Positions 16,001-23,974 are shown, counted from the first letter of the stretch. The stretch: 64,000 nucleotides of DNA from Chryseobacterium vrystaatense (GCF_000737765.1 NZ_JPRI01000010.1:1-64000), one strand, 5' to 3'. Notes: generated from the letters alone by a model not told the origin. Translations and numbers: made by a program.

Positions 16001-16305
16001 CAGAATTTTTACTGACAGCCTTCTTCCTGATTGTCATTTTGGGAGCAACGGACAAATGGGCTAACGGAAAATTTGCCGGCATCGCTATCGGTTTGGCTTT
16101 AACATTGATTCACCTTATTTCTATTCCTATCACGAATACTTCGGTAAACCCTGCAAGATCCCTTTCACAGGCTGTATTTGCCGGTGGACTTGCCATGTCG
16201 CAGCTTTGGCTGTTCTGGGCAGCGCCTATTTTAGGAGGAGTCACAGGAGGATTGATCTACAAGTTTTTGCTTCAGAGAGATTCAACGGAAGTCGTTGCCG
16301 ATTAA
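16001..16305 (+). pseudogene. Partial duplicate of aqpZ (C-terminal 100 codons)
   Basis: This copies aqpZ from about codon 140 to its stop. The reading frame is intact but has no upstream half and no ATG (the codon aligned with the internal Met is TTG), so only helices 5-6 and the second NPAR loop could be encoded. It differs from the intact gene by Met to Leu and by Val-Thr in place of Lys-Lys in helix 6. It is a by-product of the tandem duplication, and its terminator copy is at 16329-16356. Confidence 0.9.
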
Positions 16306-16328
16306 CATCAATCAAAGATTAACATACT

Positions 16329-16356
16329 GAGGCTGCCCATTGGCAGCCTCTTTTTT
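16329..16356 (+). terminator. Second copy of the aqpZ terminator
   Basis: The same 9-bp stem and T-run as at 15450-15477, shifted by 879 bp. Confidence 0.88.
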
Positions 16357-16371
16357 ATTCTATTCTGATTC

Positions 16372-16426
16372 GGAATAATTTATTCCAGAGGAAGGTTTTA
16401 TTTTCAATTTTAAAATTTTATATTTG
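16372..16426 (+). promoter_or_regulatory. Palindrome and -7 box of the second HTH gene
   Basis: Identical to the upstream element: palindrome GGAATAATTTATTCC at 16372-16386 and TATATTTG at 16419-16426, ending 5 bp before the ATG. Both HTH genes should therefore respond to the same regulator. Confidence 0.5.
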
Positions 16427-16431
16427 TTACT

Positions 16432-16866
16432 ATGAGCGACACAGATATGCAGAATAAAAAGATACATCAGGGTAGAAATATCAAACGTTTCCGTGAAATG
16501 ATGGGCATCAAACAGGAAGCCATGGCTTTTGAGCTGGGGGAAGAATGGAACCAGAAAAAAGTATCTCTCCTGGAGCAGAAAGAATCGGTAGAATCCGATA
16601 TCGTAAAGCAAGTAGCTAAAATTTTGAAAATTCCTTTAGAAGCCATTGAAAATCTTGATGAAGAGCAGACGGTGAATATTATTGCTAATACAATCAATAA
16701 TAATGACAACGCTTCAGGTAATTCATTATATAATTATTATCCAACGTTTAATCCTATTGATAAAGTAGTTGAATTGTACGATGAAAAAATTGTGCTGTAC
16801 GAAAGAATGCTGAAAGAAAAGGACGAAATGATGGAGAGACTGGAGAAGCTTCTGGAAAAGAAATAA
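16432..16866 (+). CDS. XRE-like HTH regulator, copy 2
   Basis: A 144-residue paralogue of the protein at 15553-15978. The DNA-binding first 51 residues are identical. The linker and C-terminal helix differ (for example SGNSLYNYYPTF against SAVIQYNPTF), with three extra residues. The same HTH and operator with a different C-terminal half suggest either heterodimers or two regulators reading the same site with different inputs. The boundary between identical and diverged DNA lies inside the gene, near 16545, a sign of recombination rather than simple duplication. Confidence 0.85.
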   Translation: MSDTDMQNKKIHQGRNIKRFREMMGIKQEAMAFELGEEWNQKKVSLLEQKESVESDIVKQVAKILKIPLEAIENLDEEQTVNIIANTINNNDNASGNSLYNYYPTFNPIDKVVELYDEKIVLYERMLKEKDEMMERLEKLLEKK

Positions 16867-16887
16867 TTCAATCACAGACACCTTCTA

Positions 16888-16919
16888 AGTCTAATTTATT
16901 GCTTAGACTATTTTATTTT
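16888..16919 (+). terminator. Terminator between convergent HTH copy 2 and the nuclease-like gene
   Basis: A 7-bp stem AGTCTAA / TTAGACT is followed by a T-rich tail on the plus strand; it overlaps the stop codon of the gene on the other strand. Confidence 0.6.
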
Positions 16920-17453
16920 CCTGATATCAAAAGGATTTTTGAAGATCAGTTCTTCATGTTTTCCTTTGATTTCCATTTTGCGCTGGAGTAAATTCAGTGC
17001 CATTTTTCGGATAAAAAGATCCTTGTCATTCAGTTTCCAGTAAGAATCTTCGTGTACTTTTTTAGGGCTCCGTATGAGGTAGAACTCTGTTTCCCAAGTA
17101 TCTGCATTATGATAAAATTCAATAATCCCGCAATGCTCAGGAATTACACTATGCTCTATCATCCCCATTGGAAGCAGAAAACTGAAAGTATTGCAGATAT
17201 AATCACCACAGGAAATCTTATCGTGTTTCAGAAATTTTTCTCCGGTCTGTTTATTAAGGTATGATTTTTTGAAATCGTTTTTAAAGTCACTTTTCGACAG
17301 TTTGATCTCAATTTCATGACTGAAACCTTCAGCATCTATGAACAGGATATCTGCCTCCCAGTCGGCCTGGAAATAATTTGTCAGTACAATTTCTTTTTCG
17401 AAATCGCAGTGAGAATGGATATAAGCATGAACAAGTTCTTCTATCTTCAGCAT
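16908..17453 (-). CDS. PD-(D/E)XK-like nuclease-fold protein
   Basis: A 181-residue soluble protein with EADILFIDAEGFSHEIEIKLSKSDF, where D35 and E49-x-K51 form the D...ExK core of PD-(D/E)XK nucleases. It continues DFKNDFKKSYLN, a central Cys-containing segment and IPEHCGIIEF, an order that resembles MmcB-type DNA repair proteins and related restriction-endonuclease-like folds. The catalytic triad appears intact. No methyltransferase or other defence gene adjoins, so a repair or orphan nuclease role is more likely than restriction. It is convergent with the HTH gene and 22 bp downstream of the secreted protein gene. Confidence 0.6.
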   Translation of the reverse strand: MLKIEELVHAYIHSHCDFEKEIVLTNYFQADWEADILFIDAEGFSHEIEIKLSKSDFKNDFKKSYLNKQTGEKFLKHDKISCGDYICNTFSFLLPMGMIEHSVIPEHCGIIEFYHNADTWETEFYLIRSPKKVHEDSYWKLNDKDLFIRKMALNLLQRKMEIKGKHEELIFKNPFDIRKIK

Positions 17454-17475
17454 TGCTGTTACAATTTATATGAGA

Positions 17476-17973
17476 TCATTTTTTTTGAAGTTCAACGATA
17501 CCGTAGTGCAGCCATATTCCAAAAATTCCTGTTTTCGTCAGGTAGTTTTCTTCTATACCGAATGCCACAGTTGTATTAGGCAGGGTCTGGCAGATAAAGA
17601 AATTTCCGCCGTCAATACAGTTCATTTTTCCTGCCTTATGAAGATCTGTCCAACCAAATTCTTTATAAGCATCTTTATCATTTTCGGCATCAAATAAAAA
17701 CTGTTCAACATTGACCTTATCTTTCCCTCCATCTCTTTTTGAAATCATAGACCAGCGGACTGCATTTGATTTTTCCTTAGCCTGATTTTCTCTGGATTTG
17801 GCATCCTCGATTCTGGAAATAACCAAAGTATCTACCGTTGTGGAAATCCCCTTATACACTGTGTTCAGCGCATAGGTTCCGGACCAGATATCTTTTTCTG
17901 TATTTTTTTGTGCGGATAAACAAGTGAATCCTATCAGCATTAAAAACAGGAAAAAACTTTTTATATGGCCCAT
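17476..17973 (-). CDS. Small secreted protein, unknown family
   Basis: A 165-residue protein with a signal peptide (cleavage near LSAQK, about residue 22). The mature part has WSGTYALN near its start, a basic middle and two cysteines (NCIDGGNFFICQ) that could form a disulfide. No domain recognised with confidence. It lies between the LuxE-like gene (33 bp upstream) and the PD-(D/E)XK gene on the same strand and may be co-transcribed with them. Function unknown. Confidence 0.55.
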   Translation of the reverse strand: MGHIKSFFLFLMLIGFTCLSAQKNTEKDIWSGTYALNTVYKGISTTVDTLVISRIEDAKSRENQAKEKSNAVRWSMISKRDGGKDKVNVEQFLFDAENDKDAYKEFGWTDLHKAGKMNCIDGGNFFICQTLPNTTVAFGIEENYLTKTGIFGIWLHYGIVELQKK

Positions 17974-18006
17974 AATAAGAGGTTGTTATTTGTTTAATTC
18001 TGAGCG

Positions 18007-18990
18007 TCAGGAAACCAATAGACTGCATCCGCGGATATCGGAATGATCTATTCTTCCCAGCACCTGAAATTTGTCTCCTGACAGATTTTTGCCCAGATCC
18101 TGTGTTGCTATAAAACAGCATGAGTGGATATTCGCAAGATCGATAATATTAACCGCGCCTGTTCTTCCTTCCGGTTCATAGGAAAAAGGATCTTCTGCGT
18201 TCCGTATTAATATTCTCATCCAGTTTGGACATTGATATTCGTTATTCCCCAGTGAATAAGCTTGTGACAGCAATTCTGTCATGGAATATTCTGAGTAGAT
18301 TTTATCTGTTTTGAAACCATCCTGCAGAATTTTCAGAAGTTCATCTTTGGTCATTTCTTCTTTTCTTCCTTTCATTCCTCCGGTTTCAATCACCGTGAGA
18401 TTTTGAGATTCAGAAACAGAGAAATCAAGAGATTCCATGGAATCAAGGAAATCCAGCAAAGCAAAAGATACTCCGAAAAGAATCACTTTTTTATCTTTCA
18501 GGCTGTTTAAAAGCTCAAACAGTTCGGAATGATTGTAAAGAAAATATCCGTTCTCAGGCTTTCCAGATTTCTTCATCAGATAATCTACCATATAGATCAG
18601 GGAAGAATTCTGTTTCTCCAGATAGCTCGGAAGCAGTCCAAGGAAAATAAAATCTTCCGGCTTGCCTATAAACTGTTCAAAACTTTTGTAAATACTTGCT
18701 TCATACAGAGCAGGATCTGCAATGAAATGCTTTGAAAGATTCATCTGTGTGGTTCCGGAACTCTGAAAAAACAGATCAGCAGAAGCATTTTTGTCCAGAA
18801 TCTGATGGTTCTTGAACATTTCAATCGGCAGGAAAGGAATCTTCGGCAGGCTATCGATATCGGCAGGATTTATTTTCAGAAAATCTACAAATTTTCTATA
18901 GATCTCTACATTTTCATACTGGTAATGGAAGGCTGCCAATGAAGCCTTCAGAAAATCCTGTTCTGTCTTTATGCTGAATATATTTTCCAC
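18007..18990 (-). CDS. LuxE/PaaK-like acyl-protein synthetase
   Basis: A 327-residue adenylate-forming enzyme of the LuxE/PaaK type. Motifs: P-loop-like QSSGTTQMN (about 93), ETGGMKGRK (about 200), YSMTELLSQ (about 236) and a C-terminal GRIDHSDIRGCS. LuxE proteins activate a fatty acid with ATP and pass it to a cysteine; PaaK relatives make CoA thioesters. No luxCD reductase or transferase genes are nearby, so luminescence is not implied. In Bacteroidota such genes occur with surface-polymer or lipid genes, and here LpxH is 182 bp away. The substrate is unknown. Confidence 0.75.
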   Translation of the reverse strand: MENIFSIKTEQDFLKASLAAFHYQYENVEIYRKFVDFLKINPADIDSLPKIPFLPIEMFKNHQILDKNASADLFFQSSGTTQMNLSKHFIADPALYEASIYKSFEQFIGKPEDFIFLGLLPSYLEKQNSSLIYMVDYLMKKSGKPENGYFLYNHSELFELLNSLKDKKVILFGVSFALLDFLDSMESLDFSVSESQNLTVIETGGMKGRKEEMTKDELLKILQDGFKTDKIYSEYSMTELLSQAYSLGNNEYQCPNWMRILIRNAEDPFSYEPEGRTGAVNIIDLANIHSCCFIATQDLGKNLSGDKFQVLGRIDHSDIRGCSLLVS

Positions 18991-19157
18991 TTTTTTAAAA
19001 GTATTTTCCAGTCACTTATCCACTCATAATTAATGAATTGCATGATGGATTTTATTTTTTTTATATTTTTTAACCGAAGAATTATACTTTGGTAAACTTC
19101 TTGCAATTATTAATTCGGAATATGGATTAAAAACAAGAGTGGGCTTCGGTTCATTCG

Positions 19158-19189
19158 AAAATTACCTCTCTCTCAGGGGTAATTTTTTT
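19158..19189. terminator. Hairpin with T-run overlapping the lpxH stop
   Basis: The stem AAAATTACC / GGTAATTTT encloses the lpxH stop codon. The stronger T-run (seven T) is on the plus strand, so it may also end a plus-strand transcript. Confidence 0.55.
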
Positions 19190-19964
19190 GTGTTCCGTCT
19201 GCAAAAGTTTTCAGTTCGAAATCCTTCTCAAAAACTCCATAAGTGAAATAAGAAATCCAGTCGCCCAGATTAATGTATTCTGCCTTCTGCTCAAGCGTCA
19301 ATACCATAGGAAGATGGCGATGACCGTAGATGAAGTAATCGATATTCTGGCTCTTCAGTTTTTCTTTCGAATAGATGATGAGGAATTCTTTATCTTCACC
19401 CAAAAAGGCTTTATCTTCGTCTCCTGAAATCATCTTATTTTTCTGTGAAAGGTACAAGGCAACTTTCATCGCAATATCCGGATGCAGCCATTTGAAAAAC
19501 CATTGTGCCACAGGATTGGTGAACAGCTTTTTCATTCTTTTGTATCCTTTATCACCTGGCCCCAGCCCATCTCCATGAGCGAGCAGAAACTGTTTTCCAC
19601 CCATCTCAAAATACTGTTTCTGATAAAAAACGGTACATCCGATTTCTTCTTCAAGATAGTCTTTCATCCACAGGTCATGATTCCCCACAAAAAAATAGAT
19701 ATGGATTCCCCGATCTTTCAGCTCGGCTATTTTCCCCAGAACACGCACGTATCCTTTAGGAATCACATGCTTCCATTCGTGCCAGAAATCAAAAAGATCC
19801 CCCATTAAAAACAAAACCTGAGCATCTTCTTTAATCTCGTCCATCCAGCGGATAAATTTCTCTTCACGCACTTTGCTTTCCTTAGGTGTAGGAGCGCCAA
19901 AATGCTGGTCTGAAGCGAAATATACTTTTTTTCCAGGTTCTAAATTAATGATTGTTTTTAACAC
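19173..19964 (-). CDS. lpxH: UDP-2,3-diacylglucosamine hydrolase (LpxH-like)
   Basis: A 263-residue calcineurin-type metallophosphoesterase. It shows the metal-binding blocks in order: DQH (19-21), GDLFDFW (55-61), GNHD, AHGDG and GHRH. LpxH releases UMP from UDP-2,3-diacylglucosamine at the inner membrane in lipid A synthesis; the tryptophan-rich GDLFDFWHEW segment is typical. Other metallophosphoesterases of this size exist, so the exact substrate is inferred from motif similarity. QueD is encoded 27 bp upstream on the same strand, and the two are probably co-transcribed. Confidence 0.82.
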   Translation of the reverse strand: MLKTIINLEPGKKVYFASDQHFGAPTPKESKVREEKFIRWMDEIKEDAQVLFLMGDLFDFWHEWKHVIPKGYVRVLGKIAELKDRGIHIYFFVGNHDLWMKDYLEEEIGCTVFYQKQYFEMGGKQFLLAHGDGLGPGDKGYKRMKKLFTNPVAQWFFKWLHPDIAMKVALYLSQKNKMISGDEDKAFLGEDKEFLIIYSKEKLKSQNIDYFIYGHRHLPMVLTLEQKAEYINLGDWISYFTYGVFEKDFELKTFADGTQKNYP

Positions 19965-19991
19965 CAGTCTGAATTTTTATGGTAAATACTG

Positions 19992-20444
19992 TTACTTATT
20001 ATCTTCTGCAAACCACTCTCCATAAGAGTTTTCTGTTTCGTGAAGTTTAAGATAGGCAAGAGAAACCTCAGCCGGAAGTTTTGATTTTATTTTCGCAGCA
20101 ATAGCATACAGCATATTTTCACACGTAGGCTGAAAGCTGCAGTAGATCACTTTATGTCCTTTATTTTCCAGATCTTCACCCAGTTCTTTATGGGGAGATA
20201 AGGCGTTCACGAGGACTGCATGATCCCAAAGATCCACAATTTCAGATTTTACGATACTTTTTATATCTCCGAAATCTACTACCATTCCATTTTTGGAATT
20301 CTCCAAATCATTAATCACTTTTCCTTTTACCGTAACAAACAGTTTATAGGAATGCCCGTGCATATTTTTACATTTCCCATCGTAGTTGTACAGCACGTGG
20401 GCTGTTTCAAATGTGAAAATTTTTGTAATACGTATCATACTCAA
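19992..20444 (-). CDS. queD: 6-carboxytetrahydropterin synthase (QueD/PTPS family)
   Basis: A 150-residue member of the 6-pyruvoyl-tetrahydropterin synthase family. Zinc ligands are H16 (ETAH), H29 and H31 in CKNMHGH; C25 is the catalytic cysteine; the late HETENSYGEW holds the substrate-binding Glu. The CxxxHGH spacing is that of QueD, which turns dihydroneopterin triphosphate into 6-carboxytetrahydropterin for queuosine synthesis. Start codons at residue 1 or 3 are equally possible. It is the first gene of a likely queD-lpxH pair. Confidence 0.88.
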   Translation of the reverse strand: MSMIRITKIFTFETAHVLYNYDGKCKNMHGHSYKLFVTVKGKVINDLENSKNGMVVDFGDIKSIVKSEIVDLWDHAVLVNALSPHKELGEDLENKGHKVIYCSFQPTCENMLYAIAAKIKSKLPAEVSLAYLKLHETENSYGEWFAEDNK

Positions 20445-21058
20445 TGTATTATTCTTAAATAACTGGTTTTCATAATATTAAATTTATTATAAATTCAATT
20501 CCGTCAAAATTTGTATCAATCACCAGAAAACCATAAAATAATGTTCAAATTTAAAATAAAAAAGAGCAGAAAAAAAATCCTGCTCTTATTTTGTTTTGTC
20601 ATTTGCTAATAATAAATGCTTATAAAATGTGATTTTTATTATTTCTAAAACATTTTCAACTGTTGTCAAATCACGAAAATTTTTCCTTGATCATCCATCT
20701 TTTGAATATAGGCTTAAAGAGGAATTCCTAAAAAAAATTTATCACCCCTATGCTACTATTTTAAATTTGGTATTCAGTATTCCGCAGAAGGAATTTGATA
20801 ATAATCTTAATCTGCAATTATTTAGTTTTGATTTTTTTGAAAAGCCACCGTGTTTGCGGTGGCTTTTTTGTTATTGAAGTGGTTTTTGGTATAATAAAAA
20901 GTGGATGCCTTACTTTTGAGATAGCCTCTTTGAAATTTGATTTAAATTTTCTTTGTAGGAATAAAAGATACTTCAATTAAGCTTCCTGGATTAGCTCTGG
21001 GAGCAATACCAACTTTGTGATATATTTAGGTTATAGCGAAGTGCTAGGAACTCTATCG
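20445..21058. other. 614-bp gene-poor stretch with terminators and gene scraps
   Basis: Two hairpins stand out: AAGAGCAG / CTGCTCTT at 20562-20587, and a strong plus-strand terminator AAAAGCCACCG / CGGTGGCTTTT at 20840-20870 with six T. An 82-codon plus-strand frame (20629-20877) runs into the second hairpin and may be the tail of a lost gene. On the minus strand, 20942-21022 reads like a protein C terminus (APRANPGSLIEVSFIPTKKI) but has a stop just upstream. None of these is called as a gene. Confidence 0.5.
20840..20870 (+). terminator. Strong plus-strand intrinsic terminator without an obvious gene
   Basis: A perfect 11-bp stem and 6-nt loop with TTTTTT after it, although no convincing plus-strand gene precedes it. 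Confidence 0.8.
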
Positions 21059-21649
21059 TTAAAATTTAATAATCAAACTGTCTTTAACATCAAAATTATC
21101 CAAATATAATTTATAGTCATGTTCATCAAATTCTAAATACTGATTGATAACCCCCAAAAAAGGTTTTTGATTTAATAAATCTCTCATTTTAGGAATTTCT
21201 TGTTTATAGACATTTTCATACTCAAAATTTCTTTTCCCATTCATTGAAATAGAATATTGAACTTCTTTTTTCTGTTTCATTTGTAAATCAATTGTTGTAA
21301 ACTCAAATTCTGAGTTATTATTATGAAAATAGCTAAAATAACTTTTTTTCAAAATTGCAGCAGATTTGGTTGGAGGATAATTATTGATATCACAATAAAT
21401 TACCCTATCCACATTTTTCGAAATATTCAACAATGCTTTTTCGTTAGAGTTATTGTATAAAACAAATGCCAATTGAGTAGGTATTAAAATTGTTAAATCT
21501 TCATTTGTATTATTTGAAAATATTAAAAAGTATTTTTTTTCATTAAAATCATATTTATACTCTAACGCAACAGTATCATCTCCTAGATTCTCTTTTTTTG
21601 AACAAGAAAGCAAGATAATCAGTAGAAATATTAAAGTGTATTTTTTCAT
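21059..21649 (-). CDS. Small lipoprotein of unknown function
   Basis: A 196-residue lipoprotein starting MKKYTLIFLLIILLSCSKKE; the cysteine follows a clean hydrophobic stretch. The mature part is rich in Asn, Tyr, Phe and Lys, with a predicted beta character and no recognised domain. Its coding DNA is more AT-rich than nearby core genes, suggesting recent gain. A start at 21661 (MLNIMKK) is possible but the later Met gives the better signal peptide. The 79-codon frame at 21678-21881 lies just upstream on the same strand. Confidence 0.6.
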   Translation of the reverse strand: MKKYTLIFLLIILLSCSKKENLGDDTVALEYKYDFNEKKYFLIFSNNTNEDLTILIPTQLAFVLYNNSNEKALLNISKNVDRVIYCDINNYPPTKSAAILKKSYFSYFHNNNSEFEFTTIDLQMKQKKEVQYSISMNGKRNFEYENVYKQEIPKMRDLLNQKPFLGVINQYLEFDEHDYKLYLDNFDVKDSLIIKF

Positions 21650-21677
21650 AATGTTTAACAAACTAAATTTAATAATT

Positions 21678-21881
21678 TTAATTGGTCTGAAAAACAGGGA
21701 AGTTTACCTCAGCATTTAATATTAAAAAATTCACTACTTCTTTAGGGTTTACCTGATTTGAATAAAAACTTTTCAATTCTCTAATGCCTGTCCATCCAGC
21801 TCTGTGTAATGATAAACTTGCTTGATTTAAATAAGCAAATAAAAATACACAGAGGTTATATTCTAATTTTATTTTTTTCAT
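21678..21881 (-). CDS. Short hypothetical protein, possibly a gene fragment
   Basis: A 67-residue frame from the Met at 21881 (MKKIKLEYNLCVFLFAYLNQ), or 79 residues from 21917. It has a partly hydrophobic start and no recognised domain. It lies in the same AT-rich patch as the lipoprotein gene and faces a plus-strand remnant that overlaps its upstream end. It could be a real small protein or the scrap of a longer one; confidence is low. Confidence 0.3.
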   Translation of the reverse strand: MKKIKLEYNLCVFLFAYLNQASLSLHRAGWTGIRELKSFYSNQVNPKEVVNFLILNAEVNFPVFQTN

Positions 21882-21892
21882 ATTTTCATTAA

Positions 21893-22087
21893 AAAGGCTA
21901 CCACCAACGTTTAACATATTTTGGTCTCAAACTTCTTATAAGCAAAGTATTTGAAAACGCACCCTTTTACAAGGATACACTGATGTATTATAACCGTACC
22001 CACATTAACGTTTACGGTTCTATTTCTTTAGCCAAAGATCTTGAAACAGATTTTATGTCTTTCTTTAAACCGATACTTACCAAATAA
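21893..22087 (+). pseudogene. C-terminal remnant of an unidentified gene
   Basis: The plus strand has a 64-codon open frame, with no start codon, that ends at 22087. It reads as a natural protein tail: ISKVFENAPFYKDTLMYYN, then RTHINVYGSISLAKDLETDF and MSFFKPILTK. Amino-acid composition and absence of stops suggest real former coding sequence, cut at its 5' side somewhere between 21893 and 21950 where it meets the minus-strand frame. I do not recognise the family. Confidence 0.45.
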
Positions 22088-22179
22088 TGCAAATAAACAG
22101 AATGAAAAAATAATGAGCAGTATCTACATAAATTGTAAACTCACATTATCAACGCCCAACTGTATATTAAAAACAGCAG

Positions 22180-22566
22180 TTATTCAAGCTTATCCAGCCA
22201 GTCACCTTCCAGCCTTTTCATCTTTTGGGTTTTTAAATCTACCAACACCCAAAGGGTATCCGAATCCACAACAAGTTGATCATGGCAATAGAACTCAACT
22301 TTCCTGGGCTGTTTTATTCCTTCCGGAACTTTAGGATAAGTTTTAACGGTTATGACATCATTGAGATACACCTGCTTTTTGTATTGAATATGGTGATCAA
22401 CAAGGATCCATGCCAATTCTGCAAATTCCGTTTTATGCTTTAAAGAATCCCAATGTTCACCGGCAATTTCTTCCACCCAATGTACATACTGCACATTATT
22501 GACATGATTATTCTTGTCGATATGCTCTTCTGTTACCTTTATTTGTTTTTCAAAAATTAAACTCAT
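22180..22566 (-). CDS. Hotdog-fold acyl-CoA thioesterase
   Basis: A 128-residue protein starting MSLIFEKQIKVTEEHIDKNNHVNN. The segment D-x-x-NHVNN-x-x-Y-x-x-W is the active-site region of 4-hydroxybenzoyl-CoA thioesterase/YbgC-type hotdog enzymes, with the Asp as catalytic residue. It would hydrolyse an acyl-CoA in the cytosol; the substrate is unknown. The longer frame from 22632 adds 22 residues without family similarity and was not used. It lies downstream of aceA on the same strand but behind that gene's terminator. Confidence 0.8.
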   Translation of the reverse strand: MSLIFEKQIKVTEEHIDKNNHVNNVQYVHWVEEIAGEHWDSLKHKTEFAELAWILVDHHIQYKKQVYLNDVITVKTYPKVPEGIKQPRKVEFYCHDQLVVDSDTLWVLVDLKTQKMKRLEGDWLDKLE

Positions 22567-22634
22567 TATTGTTGCTTCTTCATTAATAATCAAATATATG
22601 AACTTTAAATTTCCAATCTCAATGATGATCAAAA

Positions 22635-22658
22635 AACCTTCCCAAAACTGAGAAGGTT
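22635..22658 (-). terminator. Intrinsic terminator of the aceBA unit
   Basis: A 7-bp stem AACCTTC / GAAGGTT is followed by TTTTTT on the minus strand, 36 bases after the aceA stop. Confidence 0.75.
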
Positions 22659-22693
22659 CACCTTTGAAAATTTTATTTAAATATGGAAAATGA

Positions 22694-23974
22694 TCAGTGA
22701 AACTGCGCTGTTTCTGTGGAGTCTTTCATAGCAACTGTTGCAGAAGAACCATTAGTCACGACATTCTGAACCTCGTCAAAATAACCTGTTCCTACAAACG
22801 ATTGGTGTTTTACCGCTCTGAATCCTTTCTGCTGAAGAGCAAACTCACGCTCCTGAAGTTCGGAATATCCTGCCATTCCTCTTTCTTTATAAGCTAGAGC
22901 AAGTTCAAACATCGCGGTATTCAATGCATGGAAACCAGCCAGTGTTATAAACTGGAATTTATAGCCCATTTTCGCAAGTTCTTCACGGAAATTAGCCATT
23001 TCTTCCACGCTTAATCTTGCTGCCCAGTTGAATGATGGCGAACAGTTATAAGCAAGCATTTTTCCCGGAAACTGGGCATGAATACCTTCTGCAAATTTTC
23101 TAGCCTGTTCCAAATCAGGATTAGAAGTCTCCATCCAGATCAGGTCTGCATAAGGTGCATAAGAAAGTCCACGGTCTATGCCCTGCTCTACTCCATTATG
23201 TACAACGTAAAATCCTTCGGAAGTTCTTTCTCCTGTCACAAACCTTCTGTCTCTTTCATCAATATCCGAAGTCAAAAGATCTGCTGCATCTGCGTCTGTT
23301 CTTGCAATTATAATACTGGGCACTCCCAATACATCTGCAGCCAAACGGGCTGCTACCAGCTTATTAATAGCTTCCTGTGTTGGAACTAAAACCTTACCTC
23401 CAAGATGCCCACATTTTTTTGCCGATGAAAGCTGATCTTCAAAATGTACAGCAGCTGCTCCCGCTTCAATCATCTGTTTCATCAGTTCGAAAGCATTCAG
23501 GTTTCCACCAAATCCTGCTTCAGCATCTGCAATGATCGGCACAAGATATTCTTTATCTCCGCTTCCACTTACCGACTGGATCTGGTCTGCTCTTAACAAA
23601 GCGTTGTTGATCTTTTTCACTACAGAAGGTACTGAGTTGGCCGGATACAATGACTGGTCAGGATACATTTCTCCTGAAAGATTCGCATCAGCTGCAACCT
23701 GCCATCCCGAAAGATAGATTGCTTCAAGTCCTGCATCCACTTCCTGAACAGCCTGATTACCTGTCAGAGCACCCAGCCCCGCTACATAATCCTGGCTGTT
23801 TAGTTTATCCCAGAATTTTTTCGACATCTCTGTCGCAATGGTGTAATCGATTGTATATGAGCCCCGAAGTTTCAATACTTCTGCAGCGGTATAGGTTCTT
23901 TTTACTCCGGTCCAGCGGGGATTATTCAGCCAGTCCTGTTCCAGAGTCTGGATTTGTTCCTGTAATGTTTTCAT
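22694..23974 (-). CDS. aceA: Isocitrate lyase
   Basis: A 426-residue isocitrate lyase, which splits isocitrate to glyoxylate and succinate in the glyoxylate shunt. The catalytic signature KKCGH is at residues 186-190 (C188), with the metal-binding region ADAEAGFGG at 149-157 and the NCSPSFNW segment later. Length matches bacterial enzymes. It follows aceB by 125 bp on the same strand and shares its direction away from the ScfR-like regulator, so it is probably the second gene of an acetate/fatty-acid-inducible unit. Confidence 0.97.
   Translation of the reverse strand: MKTLQEQIQTLEQDWLNNPRWTGVKRTYTAAEVLKLRGSYTIDYTIATEMSKKFWDKLNSQDYVAGLGALTGNQAVQEVDAGLEAIYLSGWQVAADANLSGEMYPDQSLYPANSVPSVVKKINNALLRADQIQSVSGSGDKEYLVPIIADAEAGFGGNLNAFELMKQMIEAGAAAVHFEDQLSSAKKCGHLGGKVLVPTQEAINKLVAARLAADVLGVPSIIIARTDADAADLLTSDIDERDRRFVTGERTSEGFYVVHNGVEQGIDRGLSYAPYADLIWMETSNPDLEQARKFAEGIHAQFPGKMLAYNCSPSFNWAARLSVEEMANFREELAKMGYKFQFITLAGFHALNTAMFELALAYKERGMAGYSELQEREFALQQKGFRAVKHQSFVGTGYFDEVQNVVTNGSSATVAMKDSTETAQFH

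Larger units (their letters stand above)
15122..16885 (+). repeat. 879-bp tandem duplication (aqpZ 3' part plus HTH gene)
   Basis: Positions 15122-16000 are repeated from 16001 with a constant 879-bp offset. The first ~545 bp (aqpZ 3' end, terminator, promoter, HTH 5' third) are nearly identical between copies apart from a few single changes and one 6-bp cluster at 15361-15366. The rest of the HTH gene differs at many codons and the second copy is 9 bp longer. The join at about 16000 fuses the tail after the first HTH gene to mid-aqpZ. Confidence 0.95.

Noticed and set aside
16039..16305. TTG-start frame in the partial aqpZ copy as a real gene
   Set aside because: It encodes only two helices and a loop of an aquaporin and exists because of the tandem duplication.
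16908..17453. Restriction-modification system
   Set aside because: No methyltransferase or specificity gene adjoins; the similarity is closer to MmcB-type proteins.
18007..18990. Luminescence (lux) locus suggested by the LuxE-like gene
   Set aside because: No luxA, B, C or D gene is nearby, and LuxE/PaaK-like enzymes have many other roles in Bacteroidota.
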